64,000 nucleotides of DNA from Amorphus coralli DSM 19760 (GTDB lineage Bacteria > Pseudomonadota > Alphaproteobacteria > Rhizobiales > Amorphaceae): positions 170,131 through 234,130 of the forward strand of contig NZ_KB894576.1 of the NCBI RefSeq assembly GCF_000374525.1, given 5' to 3'. The position numbers and the translations under genes are program-made. The notes under the pieces were generated by a model. That model saw only the letters and a list, made by a program, of their open reading frames with translations, was not told where the DNA came from and ran no database searches. Shown here one piece after another: positions 30,974-39,758 of this stretch (position 1 is its first letter; every line of letters starts with the position of its first letter).

Positions 30974-32050
30974 ATGATCCGCAGGTTCATTTTCATAGTG
31001 CTCTTCTGCGCGTCCACGGTCGTGCCGGCAACGGCGGCGCAGTCGGCCTTTGCTCCCTATCTCGGCGAGTTCGACGAGGACCTGCAGCGCTGGTACAGCG
31101 CCATGCTCGCCCAGTACAAGCAGGCCTTCATCAAGCCGGACGGCCGCGTCTTCGATCCGCAGAACGGCGGCATCACCCATTCCGAGAGCCAGGGTTACGG
31201 CATGATGCTGGCCCTGCTCGGCAACGACCGGGCCACGTTCGACCGGATCTGGCTGTTTGCCCGCAACACCATGCAGAAGCCCGACAAGCTGTTCGGCTGG
31301 AAATATGTGCCGGGCAAGGGCGTGACCGACTGGAACAACGCCACCGATGGCGAACTGCTGATCGCCACCGCGCTCGCGTTGGCCGGCGAGCGCTGGGGCG
31401 ACAGGAGCTACATCGCCGAGGCCGTCGCCATCGCCGAGGCGACCGGCCAGCACATGATCCGGCGCTTTGGCGGCTACACCCTGCTGATGCCGGGCAACTG
31501 GGCCGAACCCGGCGGCCGCAAGCGGTCGATGACGGTGAATCTCAGCTACTTCATTCCGCTCACGCTGCGGGTGATGCAGGTGCTGGCGCCGCGCCATGAC
31601 TGGGAAGGCGTCTACGCCGACAACATGCGGCTCATGAATGAACTGATCCATCCGCCCTCCGACTGGACAGACGTGAACAAGCACGGAGAGCCCAATCCCG
31701 CCCGCGGATGGGAGCCGAAGTTCAGCTACGACGCGGTCCGCATCCCGCTCTATCTCCTGCAGGCCGACGTGGACCACGCAAGAGTGACGCAGGTCATCCT
31801 TTCGATCTGGGGGCAGGACGGCAGCGGCTATACCTTCCCGTTCGACGTCTACACCGGCGAGGCGGACGACCGGTTCTGGGGCAACTCCTACGAGCTGATG
31901 CACGACATCATGATCTGCGAGACCGCCGGTCGGAAGGTCCCCTGGGAATCGGTGGACCTCAAGATGGACAACTACTTCAATTCCAGCCTGCACATGATGA
32001 TGCTGGCGTCGCTGCACGCCACCTATCCCCACTGCTTTCCCGACGGGTAG
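30974..32050 (+). CDS. Glycoside hydrolase family 8 (endoglucanase-like)
   Basis: 358 residues from the ATG at 30974, which gives a clear signal peptide (MIRRFIFIVLFCASTVVPATA). Typical GH8 features: GGITHSESQGYGMMLALL (about 60-78), holding the catalytic acid Glu in S-E-x-Q-x-YG, DWNNATDGELLIATALALA (about 119-137), with the conserved Asp of the family, and KRSMTVNLSYFIPLTLR. Length matches BcsZ/CMCax-like endo-1,4-glucanases. No cellulose synthase genes are in the window, so it may trim an exported glucan or attack an external one. It follows the orphan sugar-binding protein and may be its partner. Confidence 0.87.
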   Translation: MIRRFIFIVLFCASTVVPATAAQSAFAPYLGEFDEDLQRWYSAMLAQYKQAFIKPDGRVFDPQNGGITHSESQGYGMMLALLGNDRATFDRIWLFARNTMQKPDKLFGWKYVPGKGVTDWNNATDGELLIATALALAGERWGDRSYIAEAVAIAEATGQHMIRRFGGYTLLMPGNWAEPGGRKRSMTVNLSYFIPLTLRVMQVLAPRHDWEGVYADNMRLMNELIHPPSDWTDVNKHGEPNPARGWEPKFSYDAVRIPLYLLQADVDHARVTQVILSIWGQDGSGYTFPFDVYTGEADDRFWGNSYELMHDIMICETAGRKVPWESVDLKMDNYFNSSLHMMMLASLHATYPHCFPDG

Positions 32051-32128
32051 GGCACGCCAGCGCCGCCATCCAGTCGGCAGCCCTCCCCACCGGAGGCCCA
32101 GGGCCTAGCGGGCGTCCGGCGCGGCGGG

Positions 32129-32539
32129 CTAGGGCAGTACCCGCACGACCTCGACCGTCTCGGTCCGGCCGCCGGCCGCCGGCGTCGTTACCGTTTCCCC
32201 AGCGGCAAGCCCAATCAGGGCCAGCCCCCGGATGGTGTGAAGCGACAGTGCGAAGGGCGGCAGGTCGCTCGGCGGATAGGGAACCAGGATCGCCGCGTCC
32301 TTCAGGGAGCCGTCGACGGCATAGGTGAAGCACGCGTTGAGCCGCACGACGTCGCCCGGAAGCCCCCCCGACGGGTAGACGATGCAGCTTCGCAGCTTTT
32401 CGCCCAGCATGTCCCTGTAGCCCTCCGAGAAGGCTCTTCCGCCGCTGGCCAGGCGTTGCAGGACCGCGTGGTCGTCTTCGCTCATTCTGCAGCCGGAAGT
32501 TCTGGTTCTGGTGGCGAAACCGACGCTGAAACCTGACAT
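32129..32539 (-). CDS. Rnk/GreA-C-domain protein (first of two)
   Basis: 136 residues. A short N-terminal part (LQRLASGGRAFSEGYRDML) precedes a GreA/GreB C-terminal FKBP-like domain: RSCIVYPSGGLPGDVVRLNACFTYAVDGSLKDAAILVPYPPSDLPPFALSLHTIRGLALIGLAAGETV. The pattern (VRLN-F-YAV-G--K-A-LVYP---S-L-TP-G-AL-GL-G) is that of Rnk-type regulators of nucleoside diphosphate kinase, which can bind RNA polymerase secondary channel. The coiled-coil of true Gre factors is missing. ATG at 32539 has GGAAGGG upstream. A second, more canonical copy lies 120 bases upstream. Confidence 0.72.
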   Translation of the reverse strand: MSGFSVGFATRTRTSGCRMSEDDHAVLQRLASGGRAFSEGYRDMLGEKLRSCIVYPSGGLPGDVVRLNACFTYAVDGSLKDAAILVPYPPSDLPPFALSLHTIRGLALIGLAAGETVTTPAAGGRTETVEVVRVLP

Positions 32540-32658
32540 GGCAGACCCTTCCTTGAACCATGCGGACGAGTGCCCGGGCCGCGCCTGCGCAGGTCGTCCG
32601 AACGTGCCTGTCATTGAGAACGGCCACGGGGGCGACGGCGACCCCGCCTGGCTCATGG

Positions 32659-33048
32659 TCAGACAGGCTCGCGGGACTGCTCGACCAAGGTAACGGTGAG
32701 CTTCCGCAGGCGTCCGTCGTTGGCGACGAAGTCGATCTGGCCGCCGATCGGCAGTCCGAGCAGGGCGGTTCCGATCGGCGTCAGGATCGAGATGCAGCCG
32801 CGGGCAATGTCCGCCTCGTCCGGATAGACCAGCCTCACCACGCGCGAGCCCCCGTCCTCGGTGCTGAAGGTGACGGTGGAGCCCATCTGCACGGTCACAC
32901 CGGCCTCTTCGCTGGTGGCGACGATGCGGGCGCGTTCGAGTTCGCCGAGAAGGTCCTCGGCAAGGTCGGGGTTCTTGGAAAGCAGCCCGCTTGCCATACG
33001 CACAAGCCGCTCGTGATCCTCTTTCAGGACAGTGACGGACGGTTCCAT
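32659..33048 (-). CDS. Rnk-like nucleoside diphosphate kinase regulator (second copy)
   Basis: 129 residues from the ATG at 33048. N-terminal helices (VLKEDHERLVRMASGLLSKNPDLAEDLLGELERARIV) are followed by the GreA/B C-terminal domain: VQMGSTVTFSTEDGGSRVVRLVYPDEADIARGCISILTPIGTALLGLPIGGQIDF. The VTF-----G----V-LVYP-EAD-----ISILTP-GTALLGL--G motif is the classic Rnk signature. It may adjust transcription elongation or stress response. Paired with a diverged copy downstream; the Shine-Dalgarno context is weak, and an in-frame extension upstream cannot be ruled out. Confidence 0.82.
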   Translation of the reverse strand: MEPSVTVLKEDHERLVRMASGLLSKNPDLAEDLLGELERARIVATSEEAGVTVQMGSTVTFSTEDGGSRVVRLVYPDEADIARGCISILTPIGTALLGLPIGGQIDFVANDGRLRKLTVTLVEQSREPV

Positions 33049-33339
33049 GATGTCAGGCAACTTCTGTTCAAGACCGCTCGCCCGGGCGAGCCGAACGCCG
33101 GCGGCCCGAACGGGCAACCGGCGCCACTGATCGGGCGCGACGGGCGTTCATGCTGGGAAGGGTTGAAGCAAACGGCTCCCCGGCCCCTGTTGCCGGGACC
33201 GGGGCCACTATTCCGCGATGGGAAAGGGCCGGAAAAGGAGATCTTGCTTCATCTTGAACATGGCAATCATGCTCGACTTCCCCATCGGGCTTGTCAAGCG
33301 CGGTCGGCCCGGACGGAGCCGGTGAGCCGGCCCTGGGCC

Positions 33340-34155
33340 TTAGATGATGGCGCGGCGGACCTTGGCGGAGATCCACTCGCTCACCAGCACGGTGGCGAGG
33401 ATCAGGAGCAGGATCACCGTGACCTGCGGCCAGGCCAGCGTGTTGAGCGAGTTCTGCAGCTGCAGCCCGATGCCGCCGGCCCCGACCAGTCCGAGCACCG
33501 TGCTCTCGCGGATGTTGATGTCCCAGCGGAACACGGAGATGGCCCAGAAGGCGGGCGCCACCTGCGGCCAGATGCCGAACGCCAGCACCTGGCGGCTGCT
33601 CGCGCCCGTCGCTTCGATCGCCTCGACCTGCGAGACGTCGGTTTCCTCGATGGCCTCGTAGAGCAGCTTGCCGACGAAGCCGATGGAGCGCAGCGCGATG
33701 GCAATGACGCCGGCCAGCAGCCCCGGCCCCACGATGGAGACCAGCAGCAGGGCCCAGATGAGCGAGTTGATCGAGCGCGAAGCCACGATGATGAACAGCG
33801 CGATCGGCCGCAGGACGAGCAGGCTGGGGGTCGTGTTGCGCGCGGCCAGGAAGGCGATCGGTGTGGCGATCACGACACCGGCCGCCGTGCCGAGCGTGGC
33901 GATGTTGATCGTGTCCCACAGAGGACGCCACAGCTCGGGCAGGTAGTCGAGGCGCGGCGGCACCATGCGGGAGCCGATGTCGGCCGCCTGGCGCGGCGCG
34001 TCGTAGACGAACGCCCAGATGGTGGTTTCGGTCATGACGAACCAGCACCAGGCCGTCAGCGCCACCGCTGCCAGCCAGCCGAGCCATAGCAGGAGCGCTC
34101 CGCGCGGCGTGCGTGCGCGCCAATCCGGGCCGGACGGGGTTTGCCGGACCGCCAT
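33340..34155 (-). CDS. phnE: Phosphonate/phosphite ABC transporter permease PhnE (second)
   Basis: 271 residues from the ATG at 34155, which overlaps the stop of the first permease (TGATG). About six membrane segments. The coupling region EAIEETDVSQVEAIEATGASSRQVLAFGIWPQVAPAFWAISVFRWDINIRESTVLGLVGAGGIG (about 155-220) is diagnostic of PhnE. Two non-identical PhnE subunits form a heterodimeric channel in many rhizobial operons. Last gene of phnDCEE. It has a longer cytoplasmic N-terminus than the first permease. Neither C-P lyase nor phosphite dehydrogenase is in the window, so the anion carried (phosphonate or phosphite) is unsettled. Confidence 0.9.
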   Translation of the reverse strand: MAVRQTPSGPDWRARTPRGALLLWLGWLAAVALTAWCWFVMTETTIWAFVYDAPRQAADIGSRMVPPRLDYLPELWRPLWDTINIATLGTAAGVVIATPIAFLAARNTTPSLLVLRPIALFIIVASRSINSLIWALLLVSIVGPGLLAGVIAIALRSIGFVGKLLYEAIEETDVSQVEAIEATGASSRQVLAFGIWPQVAPAFWAISVFRWDINIRESTVLGLVGAGGIGLQLQNSLNTLAWPQVTVILLLILATVLVSEWISAKVRRAII

Positions 34156-34955
34156 CACTGCACCCACTTGCGAACGTGGCCGGACAGATATTCCGCCAGC
34201 ATGACGATGGCGATGATGATCAGCAGGATCGCTCCGGCGCTGTCATGCTCGTAGCGGTCGATGGCGGTGTTCAGCGTCGCGCCGATCCCGCCGGCTCCTA
34301 CGATGCCGATCACCGCGCTTTCGCGGAAATTGATGTCGAGGCGATAGAGCGACAGCCCGATCAGGCGGGGGGTCACCTGCGGCTCCACCGCGTAGTTTAC
34401 CACCTGCAGCCATGACCCGCCGGACGCCCGCACGGCCTCCACCTGGGCCATGTCGATTTCCTCGATGGCTTCCGCCAGGAGCTTTGCCAGGAAACCGATG
34501 GTGGCGAAGGCCAACGTCACGAAGCCGGCGAACGGGCCGAAGCCGAACATCGCCACGAAGAAGATCGCGATGATCACCTCCTGCAGCGAACGGCTCACGG
34601 CGATCACCGCGCGGCACACGAAGTAGACCGGCGCCGGCGCGATGTTGCCGGCGGCTCCGACGCCGAACGGGATCGACAGGGCAATGCCGACGACGGTCGA
34701 GGTGACCGTCATGGTCAGGCTCTCCACCAGCCCCTCGCTGATGTCGCGCCAGCGCGACGTGAAGTCAGGCGTGAGAAAGCCTTCGACGAAGCGCCAGCCG
34801 CGATCGAGCCCGTCCCAGACGCGCAACCAGTCGACCTCCAGTGTGCTGAGCGCAAGGATCAGGTAGGCGACGATGCCAATCTGGATAATCGGTCGCCAGA
34901 CCGGGTGCTTCAGGATCTGCGGCGGCCGGCGCCAGTGGGTGGGATAGTCGCTCAT
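34155..34955 (-). CDS. phnE: Phosphonate/phosphite ABC transporter permease PhnE (first)
   Basis: 266 residues. [102 protein letters not shown] (about 80-185 as pattern) and [24 protein letters not shown] form the standard PhnE permease. Its start overlaps the phnC stop by four bases and its stop overlaps the next permease, so all transporter genes are coupled. It forms the membrane channel with the second PhnE. Confidence 0.92.
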   Translation of the reverse strand: MSDYPTHWRRPPQILKHPVWRPIIQIGIVAYLILALSTLEVDWLRVWDGLDRGWRFVEGFLTPDFTSRWRDISEGLVESLTMTVTSTVVGIALSIPFGVGAAGNIAPAPVYFVCRAVIAVSRSLQEVIIAIFFVAMFGFGPFAGFVTLAFATIGFLAKLLAEAIEEIDMAQVEAVRASGGSWLQVVNYAVEPQVTPRLIGLSLYRLDINFRESAVIGIVGAGGIGATLNTAIDRYEHDSAGAILLIIIAIVMLAEYLSGHVRKWVQ

Positions 34956-35782
34956 GCAAGCCCGGCCATCCGGTGGCTCTGCTCGAGCTCGGCCTCGGCG
35001 TCCTCGGCCGCGGACTTGCGCATGGCCGACCAGTCCTCCTCGCCGTAGATCCGCGTCAGCGCGGCGTTGTCGAGGTCCGACGGCGGTCCGTCGAACACCA
35101 CCTCGCCGGCGCGCAGGCCGATGATGCGCTGGCTGAACTGCTGGGCCAGAACCACGTCGTGGATGTTGATGATCGCCGGCAGCCCGCGTTCCGCGCAGAC
35201 CTCGGTCAGCAGACGCAGGATCTGCCGCGAGGTCTTCGGATCCAGCGAGGCGGTGGGTTCGTCGACCAGAAGCAGTTCCGGCTCCTGGGCCAGCGCCCGG
35301 GCGATGCCGACGCGCTGGCGCTGGCCGCCGGAGAGCTCGTCGGCGCGGCTGTCGGCGCGCCCCTCCAGGCCGACCCTGTCGAGCAGCCGGAAGGCGTTGG
35401 CGATGTCGGTGCCGGGGAAGCGGCGCATCCAGCTGCGCCAGAAGGACACGTAGCCGAGCCGGCCGGACAGGACATTTTCCATCACCGTCAGGCGCTCCAC
35501 CAGCGCGTATTCCTGAAAGATCATGCCGATGCGTCGGCGGGCGCGGCGCAGCGCCGGCCTGTTCAGCGTCGTCAGGTCGATGTCGTTCAGAAGCACCCGG
35601 CCCGAAGTCGGCTCCACCAGCCGGTTTACGCAGCGGATCAGCGTCGACTTGCCCGCGCCGGAGGGACCGATCAGGCCGACAACCTGGCCCTTCGGCAGCG
35701 AGAAGCTGACGCCGTGCAGCGCCTTGTCGCCAGAGCGGTAGGTCTTGGTCAGGTTCTCGACGGTGAGCATGCGCGGCTGCAT
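34952..35782 (-). CDS. phnC: Phosphonate/phosphite ABC transporter ATP-binding protein PhnC
   Basis: 276 residues. Walker [10 protein letters not shown] (about 39-47), Q-loop [30 protein letters not shown] (typical of PhnC), signature [17 protein letters not shown], Walker [15 protein letters not shown]-loop [11 protein letters not shown]. The LSGRLG and W-S--R-FP segments distinguish PhnC from other ATPases. A C-terminal extension ([25 protein letters not shown]) goes beyond the usual end. An alternative ATG lies at 35770 (MLTVENL). Between phnD and this gene a hairpin with a T-run on the minus strand acts as attenuator. Confidence 0.93.
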   Translation of the reverse strand: MQPRMLTVENLTKTYRSGDKALHGVSFSLPKGQVVGLIGPSGAGKSTLIRCVNRLVEPTSGRVLLNDIDLTTLNRPALRRARRRIGMIFQEYALVERLTVMENVLSGRLGYVSFWRSWMRRFPGTDIANAFRLLDRVGLEGRADSRADELSGGQRQRVGIARALAQEPELLLVDEPTASLDPKTSRQILRLLTEVCAERGLPAIINIHDVVLAQQFSQRIIGLRAGEVVFDGPPSDLDNAALTRIYGEEDWSAMRKSAAEDAEAELEQSHRMAGLA

Positions 35783-35791
35783 CCCGGACGG

Positions 35792-35822
35792 AAAAAGGGC
35801 GCGGACCGTGTGGCCCGCGCCC
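35792..35822 (-). terminator. Attenuator hairpin between phnD and phnC
   Basis: GGGCGCGG at 35797-35804 pairs with CCGCGCCC at 35815-35822; the five A residues at 35792-35796 give a T5 run on the minus strand. It looks like a real rho-independent terminator placed inside the operon just after the binding-protein gene, so most transcripts may end here and only some continue into phnC. Confidence 0.7.
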
Positions 35823-35839
35823 GGATTGTAAACGACGGC

Positions 35840-36790
35840 CTACTGGCAGTCGTAGGTGACGCCGTTGGCGTCGTCGATCTTGCGGATCACGTCCCAGTCC
35901 TTCTTGAACGTGATCTCGATGAACTGCGCCTCGCCGTTCTTGCCGAACTCCTCTTCCAGGCCGCTGCCGGCCCAGTCGAAGCTGAAGAACGCGTCGTGGA
36001 TCTTCTCCTGCAGCTCCGGCGTCAGGTTGTAGACGGTGCCGTAACCGGTCGTGGGGAAGGTCTGCGAGGTGTAGAGCACGTTGAACTGGTCGTCGGACAC
36101 GACGCCGCGCTCGATCATCCGCTTCTTGACCGAGTTGGCCACCGTGGCGACCTCGTAGTCCTTGTTGGCGACGCCGAGGATCGAGTTGTCGTGCTTGCCG
36201 GAGAACTGCGTGTCGTAGTCCTCGCCGGAGATCATGCCGAACTCCGCCTTCATCAGCGCGGTCGGCGCCTTGAAGCCCGAGTTGGAGGTCTGCGAGGTGT
36301 GGGTCAGGGTCTTGCCCTTGATGTCGGCGACTTCGTCGATGCCGGAGTCGGGATAGGTGATGATCTCCATCTCGTAGCCGAAGGAGCCATCCTTGCCGGC
36401 CATCATGGCGAAGGGCCGGAAGCCGGCGCAGGCAACCGCGATCGGGTTGGAGCCGGTGTTGAAGCCGGCGACGTGCAGGCGGCCGGCGCGCATCGCTTCG
36501 ATCTGGGCGGCGTTCGACTGGACCGGGAAGAACTGGACCGTCTTGCCGGTGGTCTCGGCCATGTGATCGAGGAATTCCGACCAGACCTCGCGGTAGACCG
36601 CCGGGTCCTCGACCGGGGTGTAGGCGAAGATCAGGGTGTCGGGATCGATCTGCTCGGCCGCATCGGACGGGATATCGGCGACGAGGTCACCGTCATTGTC
36701 CTGGTAGCGGGAGCCAAGCTGGAATTCGGCATGGGCGGGAACGGCGACGGCAAGCGCCGTCAGGGTGGCGAGGGCTGCAAGGGCTTTCAT
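35840..36790 (-). CDS. phnD: Phosphonate/phosphite-binding protein PhnD
   Basis: 316 residues from the ATG at 36790 (GGAGACGACC upstream), giving signal peptide MKALAALATLTALAVAVPAHA. The mature protein shows DTLIFAYTPVEDPAVYREVWSEFLDHMAETTGKTVQFFPVQSNAAQIEAMRAGRLHVAGFNTGSNPIAVACAGFRPFAMM and later KTLTHTSQTSNSGFKAPTALM, the S-N-S-G phosphonate-pocket pattern. The family (PF12974) includes phosphonate, phosphite and phosphate binders. First gene of phnDCEE. The upstream gap of 272 bases holds ACAATTGT at 36843-36850, but I found no clear pho box. Confidence 0.9.
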   Translation of the reverse strand: MKALAALATLTALAVAVPAHAEFQLGSRYQDNDGDLVADIPSDAAEQIDPDTLIFAYTPVEDPAVYREVWSEFLDHMAETTGKTVQFFPVQSNAAQIEAMRAGRLHVAGFNTGSNPIAVACAGFRPFAMMAGKDGSFGYEMEIITYPDSGIDEVADIKGKTLTHTSQTSNSGFKAPTALMKAEFGMISGEDYDTQFSGKHDNSILGVANKDYEVATVANSVKKRMIERGVVSDDQFNVLYTSQTFPTTGYGTVYNLTPELQEKIHDAFFSFDWAGSGLEEEFGKNGEAQFIEITFKKDWDVIRKIDDANGVTYDCQ

Positions 36791-37062
36791 GGTCGTCTCC
36801 GTGGGTAGAGGCTCACGTGCTCTGCTACCGACGGTGTGCGACACAATTGTTACACTGTGAAACTTTGGAGTGCCTCTCGCTTGGCCGATTTCCGACGCGC
36901 CGACCGAGACGTCGAACCGGCGGTCATTGTTCGCCGCAAACGCGTGATATTGCCGCCGTCCCGGCCGGTCCTGCAGAGCAGGGTTGAGCGCCCGGCGGGT
37001 TGCTTTCGTCGGCGCGATCGGGCGCTCTCTGTAAAGATCATTCCAGGAAAGTGTCGCTGTTC

Positions 37063-37803
37063 ATGGATCTGTCGCTCGCCATCGTTCTGGTCGGAGCGGT
37101 TCTTGCCGGCTTTACGACAGGCTTCGCAGGATTCGGAACGGGGCTCGTCGCGTGCGGGCTCTGGTTCTATGCGCTGCCTGCGGGATATGTGCCGCCGCTG
37201 GTCGCGTTGGTGGCGATCGCCGGCCATGTCGTCGGGCTACTGACGCTGCGTCGGTCGATCGACTGGCGGCCCGCCTGGCCCTATCTGGTGGGCGGTGCGG
37301 TCGGCGTGCCGCTTGGGGTCTGGGCGCTTTCCATGGCCTCTCCCGCCCTGCTGCGCACCTCCATCGGCGCCTTCCTTGTGGCCTATGCGCTGTTTCGGCT
37401 GTGGCGGTCGCGACCGGCGCCCTGGGTGGCCCGCCGGGGACGGGCGAGCGATGGCCTGATCGGCGTCGGCGGCGGCTTCCTCGGAGGGTTCTCCGGGCTC
37501 TCCGGCCCGCTTCCGTTGATCTGGGTTCAACTCAAGGGCCTGCCGGTCGACGCGCAGCGCGCCGTCTACCAGCCCTTCAATCTCGTGGTGCTGGCCCTTG
37601 CCAGCACGGCGATGGCCGTGGGCGGCCAGATCAATGCGGAGATCCTGCGCACCGCGTTGGTCTGCATACCGGTTGCCATCGCGTCCGCCTGGATCGGCGC
37701 GCGCGCTTATATCGGGTTGTCGCCCGCGGTGTTCGAGAAGATCGTCCTGGTGCTTCTGCTCCTGTCCGGCACCATTCTCCTGGCGCAGTCCGGCCTGCCG
37801 TAA
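37063..37803 (+). CDS. TauE/SafE-family sulfite/organic-anion exporter-like membrane protein
   Basis: 246 residues with about eight membrane segments. VGAVLAGFTTGFAGFGTGLVACGLWFYALPAGYVPPLVALVAIAGHVVGLLTLRRSIDWRPAWPYLVGGAVGVPLGVWAL near the N-terminus and GGGFLGGFSGLSGPLPLIWVQLKGLPVDAQRAVYQPFN in the middle (the second TauE repeat) define the DUF81/TauE family. Proposed roles are export of sulfite, sulfoacetate or other organic anions. The ATG at 37063 follows AGGAAAG at a longish distance; a GTG at 37051 is an alternative start. It is convergent with the LysR gene, 27 bases apart. Confidence 0.85.
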   Translation: MDLSLAIVLVGAVLAGFTTGFAGFGTGLVACGLWFYALPAGYVPPLVALVAIAGHVVGLLTLRRSIDWRPAWPYLVGGAVGVPLGVWALSMASPALLRTSIGAFLVAYALFRLWRSRPAPWVARRGRASDGLIGVGGGFLGGFSGLSGPLPLIWVQLKGLPVDAQRAVYQPFNLVVLALASTAMAVGGQINAEILRTALVCIPVAIASAWIGARAYIGLSPAVFEKIVLVLLLLSGTILLAQSGLP

Positions 37804-37830
37804 GACCACCAATCCAGCCGGAAACAGGCC

Positions 37831-38781
37831 TCACACTCCCCAGACGACGCGCTCTTCGTGGCGCTTGATGAGGTGGCGCAGCGCCGCGAAGCTTTCCGTC
37901 ACGTGCCGGGCGAAGGCTTCCACCGCCGGCGACAGGCTGGAGCCCTTGACGCGCAGGAGGCCGAGCGCCCGTTCTGGGTGCGGGACCTTGAACGGCAGCG
38001 CGGCGATGGTGCCGACGTGACGAAGCCCGAACACCACGCCGTGCGGCAGGATTGTCAGGGCGTTGGTCGCCTGCACGTAGGTGAGGGTACTGATCAGCGA
38101 GCCGCCGGCATAGCGGATCTTCGGCTCCATCTCTCCCAGCGACAGGAGCAGGCTCCTCAGGTCGGCCATCAGCGGGCTGTTCGGCGGCGGCGCGACCCAG
38201 GGATAGTCGAGCAGAGCCCCGATCGGCGGCCGACGCTGCAGCAGCAGCGGATGGGTCGGCGCGCAGGCCACCACGTTGCGGCCTGGAAGCAACTCCTCGA
38301 AGGCGAGCTCCGATCCTTCATCGAGGAGGTCGATGGGGCAGATCGCGAGATCGATCCGGTCGGTGGTGAGCGCCGCTCTCAGGTCCGCGAAATAGCCATA
38401 GCTCTGGTCCACCCGAACATCAGGATGGGCGTTCTGGAATTCTGCCACCATCGCTGTGACCAGCCCGTCGGTGAAGAACTGCGTGCCGCCGACCCGCACC
38501 ACGCCCGATCCGCCTTCGCGGAAGGTGTCCAGCAACTCGGACGCCTTGCGCGACGCCGTCAGCATCGTCTGGCCGTGCGTGGCGAGCGCCCGCCCGAACG
38601 GCGTCGGCTGCAGCGGGCGCCTTCCCCGTACGAACAGCGGCTCGCCGAGGCGCTTCTCCAACATCGTCAGGGTTCGCGAAACCGCCGGCTGCGACAGGCC
38701 GAGCAGGGCGGCGCCTTCGGTCACGCCGCCGGCCTGGACCACGGCCGCGAGTTGGATCAGGTGGCGCTCGTCGAGCTTCAT
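37831..38781 (-). CDS. LysR-family regulator of the hydroxyquinol operon
   Basis: 316 residues. The N-terminal HTH reads HLIQLAAVVQAGGVTEGAALLGLSQPAVSRTLTMLEKRLGEPLFVRGRRPLQPTPFG (7-63), then a typical periplasmic-binding-fold effector domain to the end. LysR proteins of this kind usually activate a divergent operon when an aromatic intermediate binds. Here it is divergent from the first intradiol dioxygenase, 101 bases apart, and a palindrome covers its own start codon, consistent with autorepression. The inducer is probably a pathway intermediate such as hydroxyquinol, but this is inference. Confidence 0.88.
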   Translation of the reverse strand: MKLDERHLIQLAAVVQAGGVTEGAALLGLSQPAVSRTLTMLEKRLGEPLFVRGRRPLQPTPFGRALATHGQTMLTASRKASELLDTFREGGSGVVRVGGTQFFTDGLVTAMVAEFQNAHPDVRVDQSYGYFADLRAALTTDRIDLAICPIDLLDEGSELAFEELLPGRNVVACAPTHPLLLQRRPPIGALLDYPWVAPPPNSPLMADLRSLLLSLGEMEPKIRYAGGSLISTLTYVQATNALTILPHGVVFGLRHVGTIAALPFKVPHPERALGLLRVKGSSLSPAVEAFARHVTESFAALRHLIKRHEERVVWGV

Positions 38782-38794
38782 AACAAACTGTTAT
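38780..38794. promoter_or_regulatory. Palindrome at the LysR start codon (candidate LysR box)
   Basis: ATAACA at 38780-38785 and TGTTAT at 38789-38794 form a perfect 6-bp dyad with spacer AAC, containing a T-N11-A pattern. It overlaps the LysR start codon and lies about 90 bases upstream of the divergent dioxygenase ATG, where both autorepression and activation are possible. Confidence 0.5.
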
Positions 38795-38882
38795 ATTAAA
38801 CGCTTCAGAAATCATCAACCTGCAGGCGCAGACTGTTACTCTTTCTCCCAACAAAGAAACAGGATCCACCGGGAGGATCGCC

Positions 38883-39758
38883 ATGCCGGCATCAACGATG
38901 CCGACAGTTCGCGCCGAGGCCGCGTCCAAGGCCGCCGCAGACCGCTTCGGGCAGGCCGACGCGCCGCTCGCGCCCGTTCTCGCGGCCGCGGTGCGCCATC
39001 TCCATGCCTTCGTTCGCGAGACCCGTCCGAGCCCTGCCGACTGGCGCGCCGCGATCGATTTCCTGACAGCCACCGGCCACGCCTGCGACGACAAGCGCCA
39101 GGAGTGGGTCCTGCTCTCCGACGTACTGGGCGTCTCGGCGCTGGTGGAGGCGCTCAACACGCCGCGGCCGGAGGGCGCCACGCCCAATACCGTGCGCGGT
39201 GTCTTCTATCGGCCAGACGCGCCGCGCTATCCGCTGGGCGCCGACATCTGTCTCGACGGCAAGGGCGAGCCGCTGACCGTGCACGGCCGGGTCACCGATC
39301 TCGACGGCCATCCGGTGGCCGGCGCGACGGTGGAGACCTGGCAGGCCAACGCCGCCGGGCTCTACGAGAACCAGGTGCCGGAAGCCCAGCCCGAGCACAA
39401 TCTCCGCGGCGTCTTCACCACGGGAGCGGACGGCGGCTTCCACTATCGAAGCGTCAAGCCGGCCGGCTACGCGCTGCCGGGCGACGGCCCGGTCGGCGCC
39501 CTGTTTCGCCAGATCGGCTGCCCGATGCGTCGGCCCGCCCACCTGCACTTCATCGTCCGGGCCGAGGCCTTCGAGACGCTGTCCACCCATGTCTTCGACG
39601 GTGGCGATCCCGATCTTGCCGGCGATGCCCTGTTCGGGGTGCGGCCGGAGCTGATCGGCGACTTCGTGCCGGTGTGCGATGTGGCAGGTGGCCGGGCCTG
39701 GACGCTGGTTGTGACCTTCGTGCTGGCCCGCGCCAGGCCCGGGAGAGAGAGACCGTGA
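38883..39758 (+). CDS. Intradiol ring-cleavage dioxygenase (hydroxyquinol/catechol 1,2-dioxygenase type), first copy
   Basis: 291 residues from the ATG at 38883 (GGGAGGATCGCC upstream). An N-terminal helical dimerisation domain (DWRAAIDFLTATGHACDDKRQEWVLLSDVLGVSALVEAL, 53-91) precedes the catalytic domain. Fe(III) ligands are Tyr161 (GLYENQ), Tyr196 (AGYALPGDGPVG), His220 and His222 (RRPAHLHFIV). The D-LG-S-LV-A--N--P-GAT-NTV-GPF pattern is of the hydroxyquinol 1,2-dioxygenase branch; the G-F position reads GVFYRPDAP. Cleaves between the two hydroxyls to maleylacetate. The same operon carries a second enzyme of this type. Stop overlaps the maleylacetate reductase start. Confidence 0.87.
   Translation: MPASTMPTVRAEAASKAAADRFGQADAPLAPVLAAAVRHLHAFVRETRPSPADWRAAIDFLTATGHACDDKRQEWVLLSDVLGVSALVEALNTPRPEGATPNTVRGVFYRPDAPRYPLGADICLDGKGEPLTVHGRVTDLDGHPVAGATVETWQANAAGLYENQVPEAQPEHNLRGVFTTGADGGFHYRSVKPAGYALPGDGPVGALFRQIGCPMRRPAHLHFIVRAEAFETLSTHVFDGGDPDLAGDALFGVRPELIGDFVPVCDVAGGRAWTLVVTFVLARARPGRERP

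Noticed and set aside
36831..36870. Pho box before phnD
   Set aside because: TGTAACA and TGTGTC on the minus strand are spaced nine, not eleven, bases apart and match the consensus poorly.
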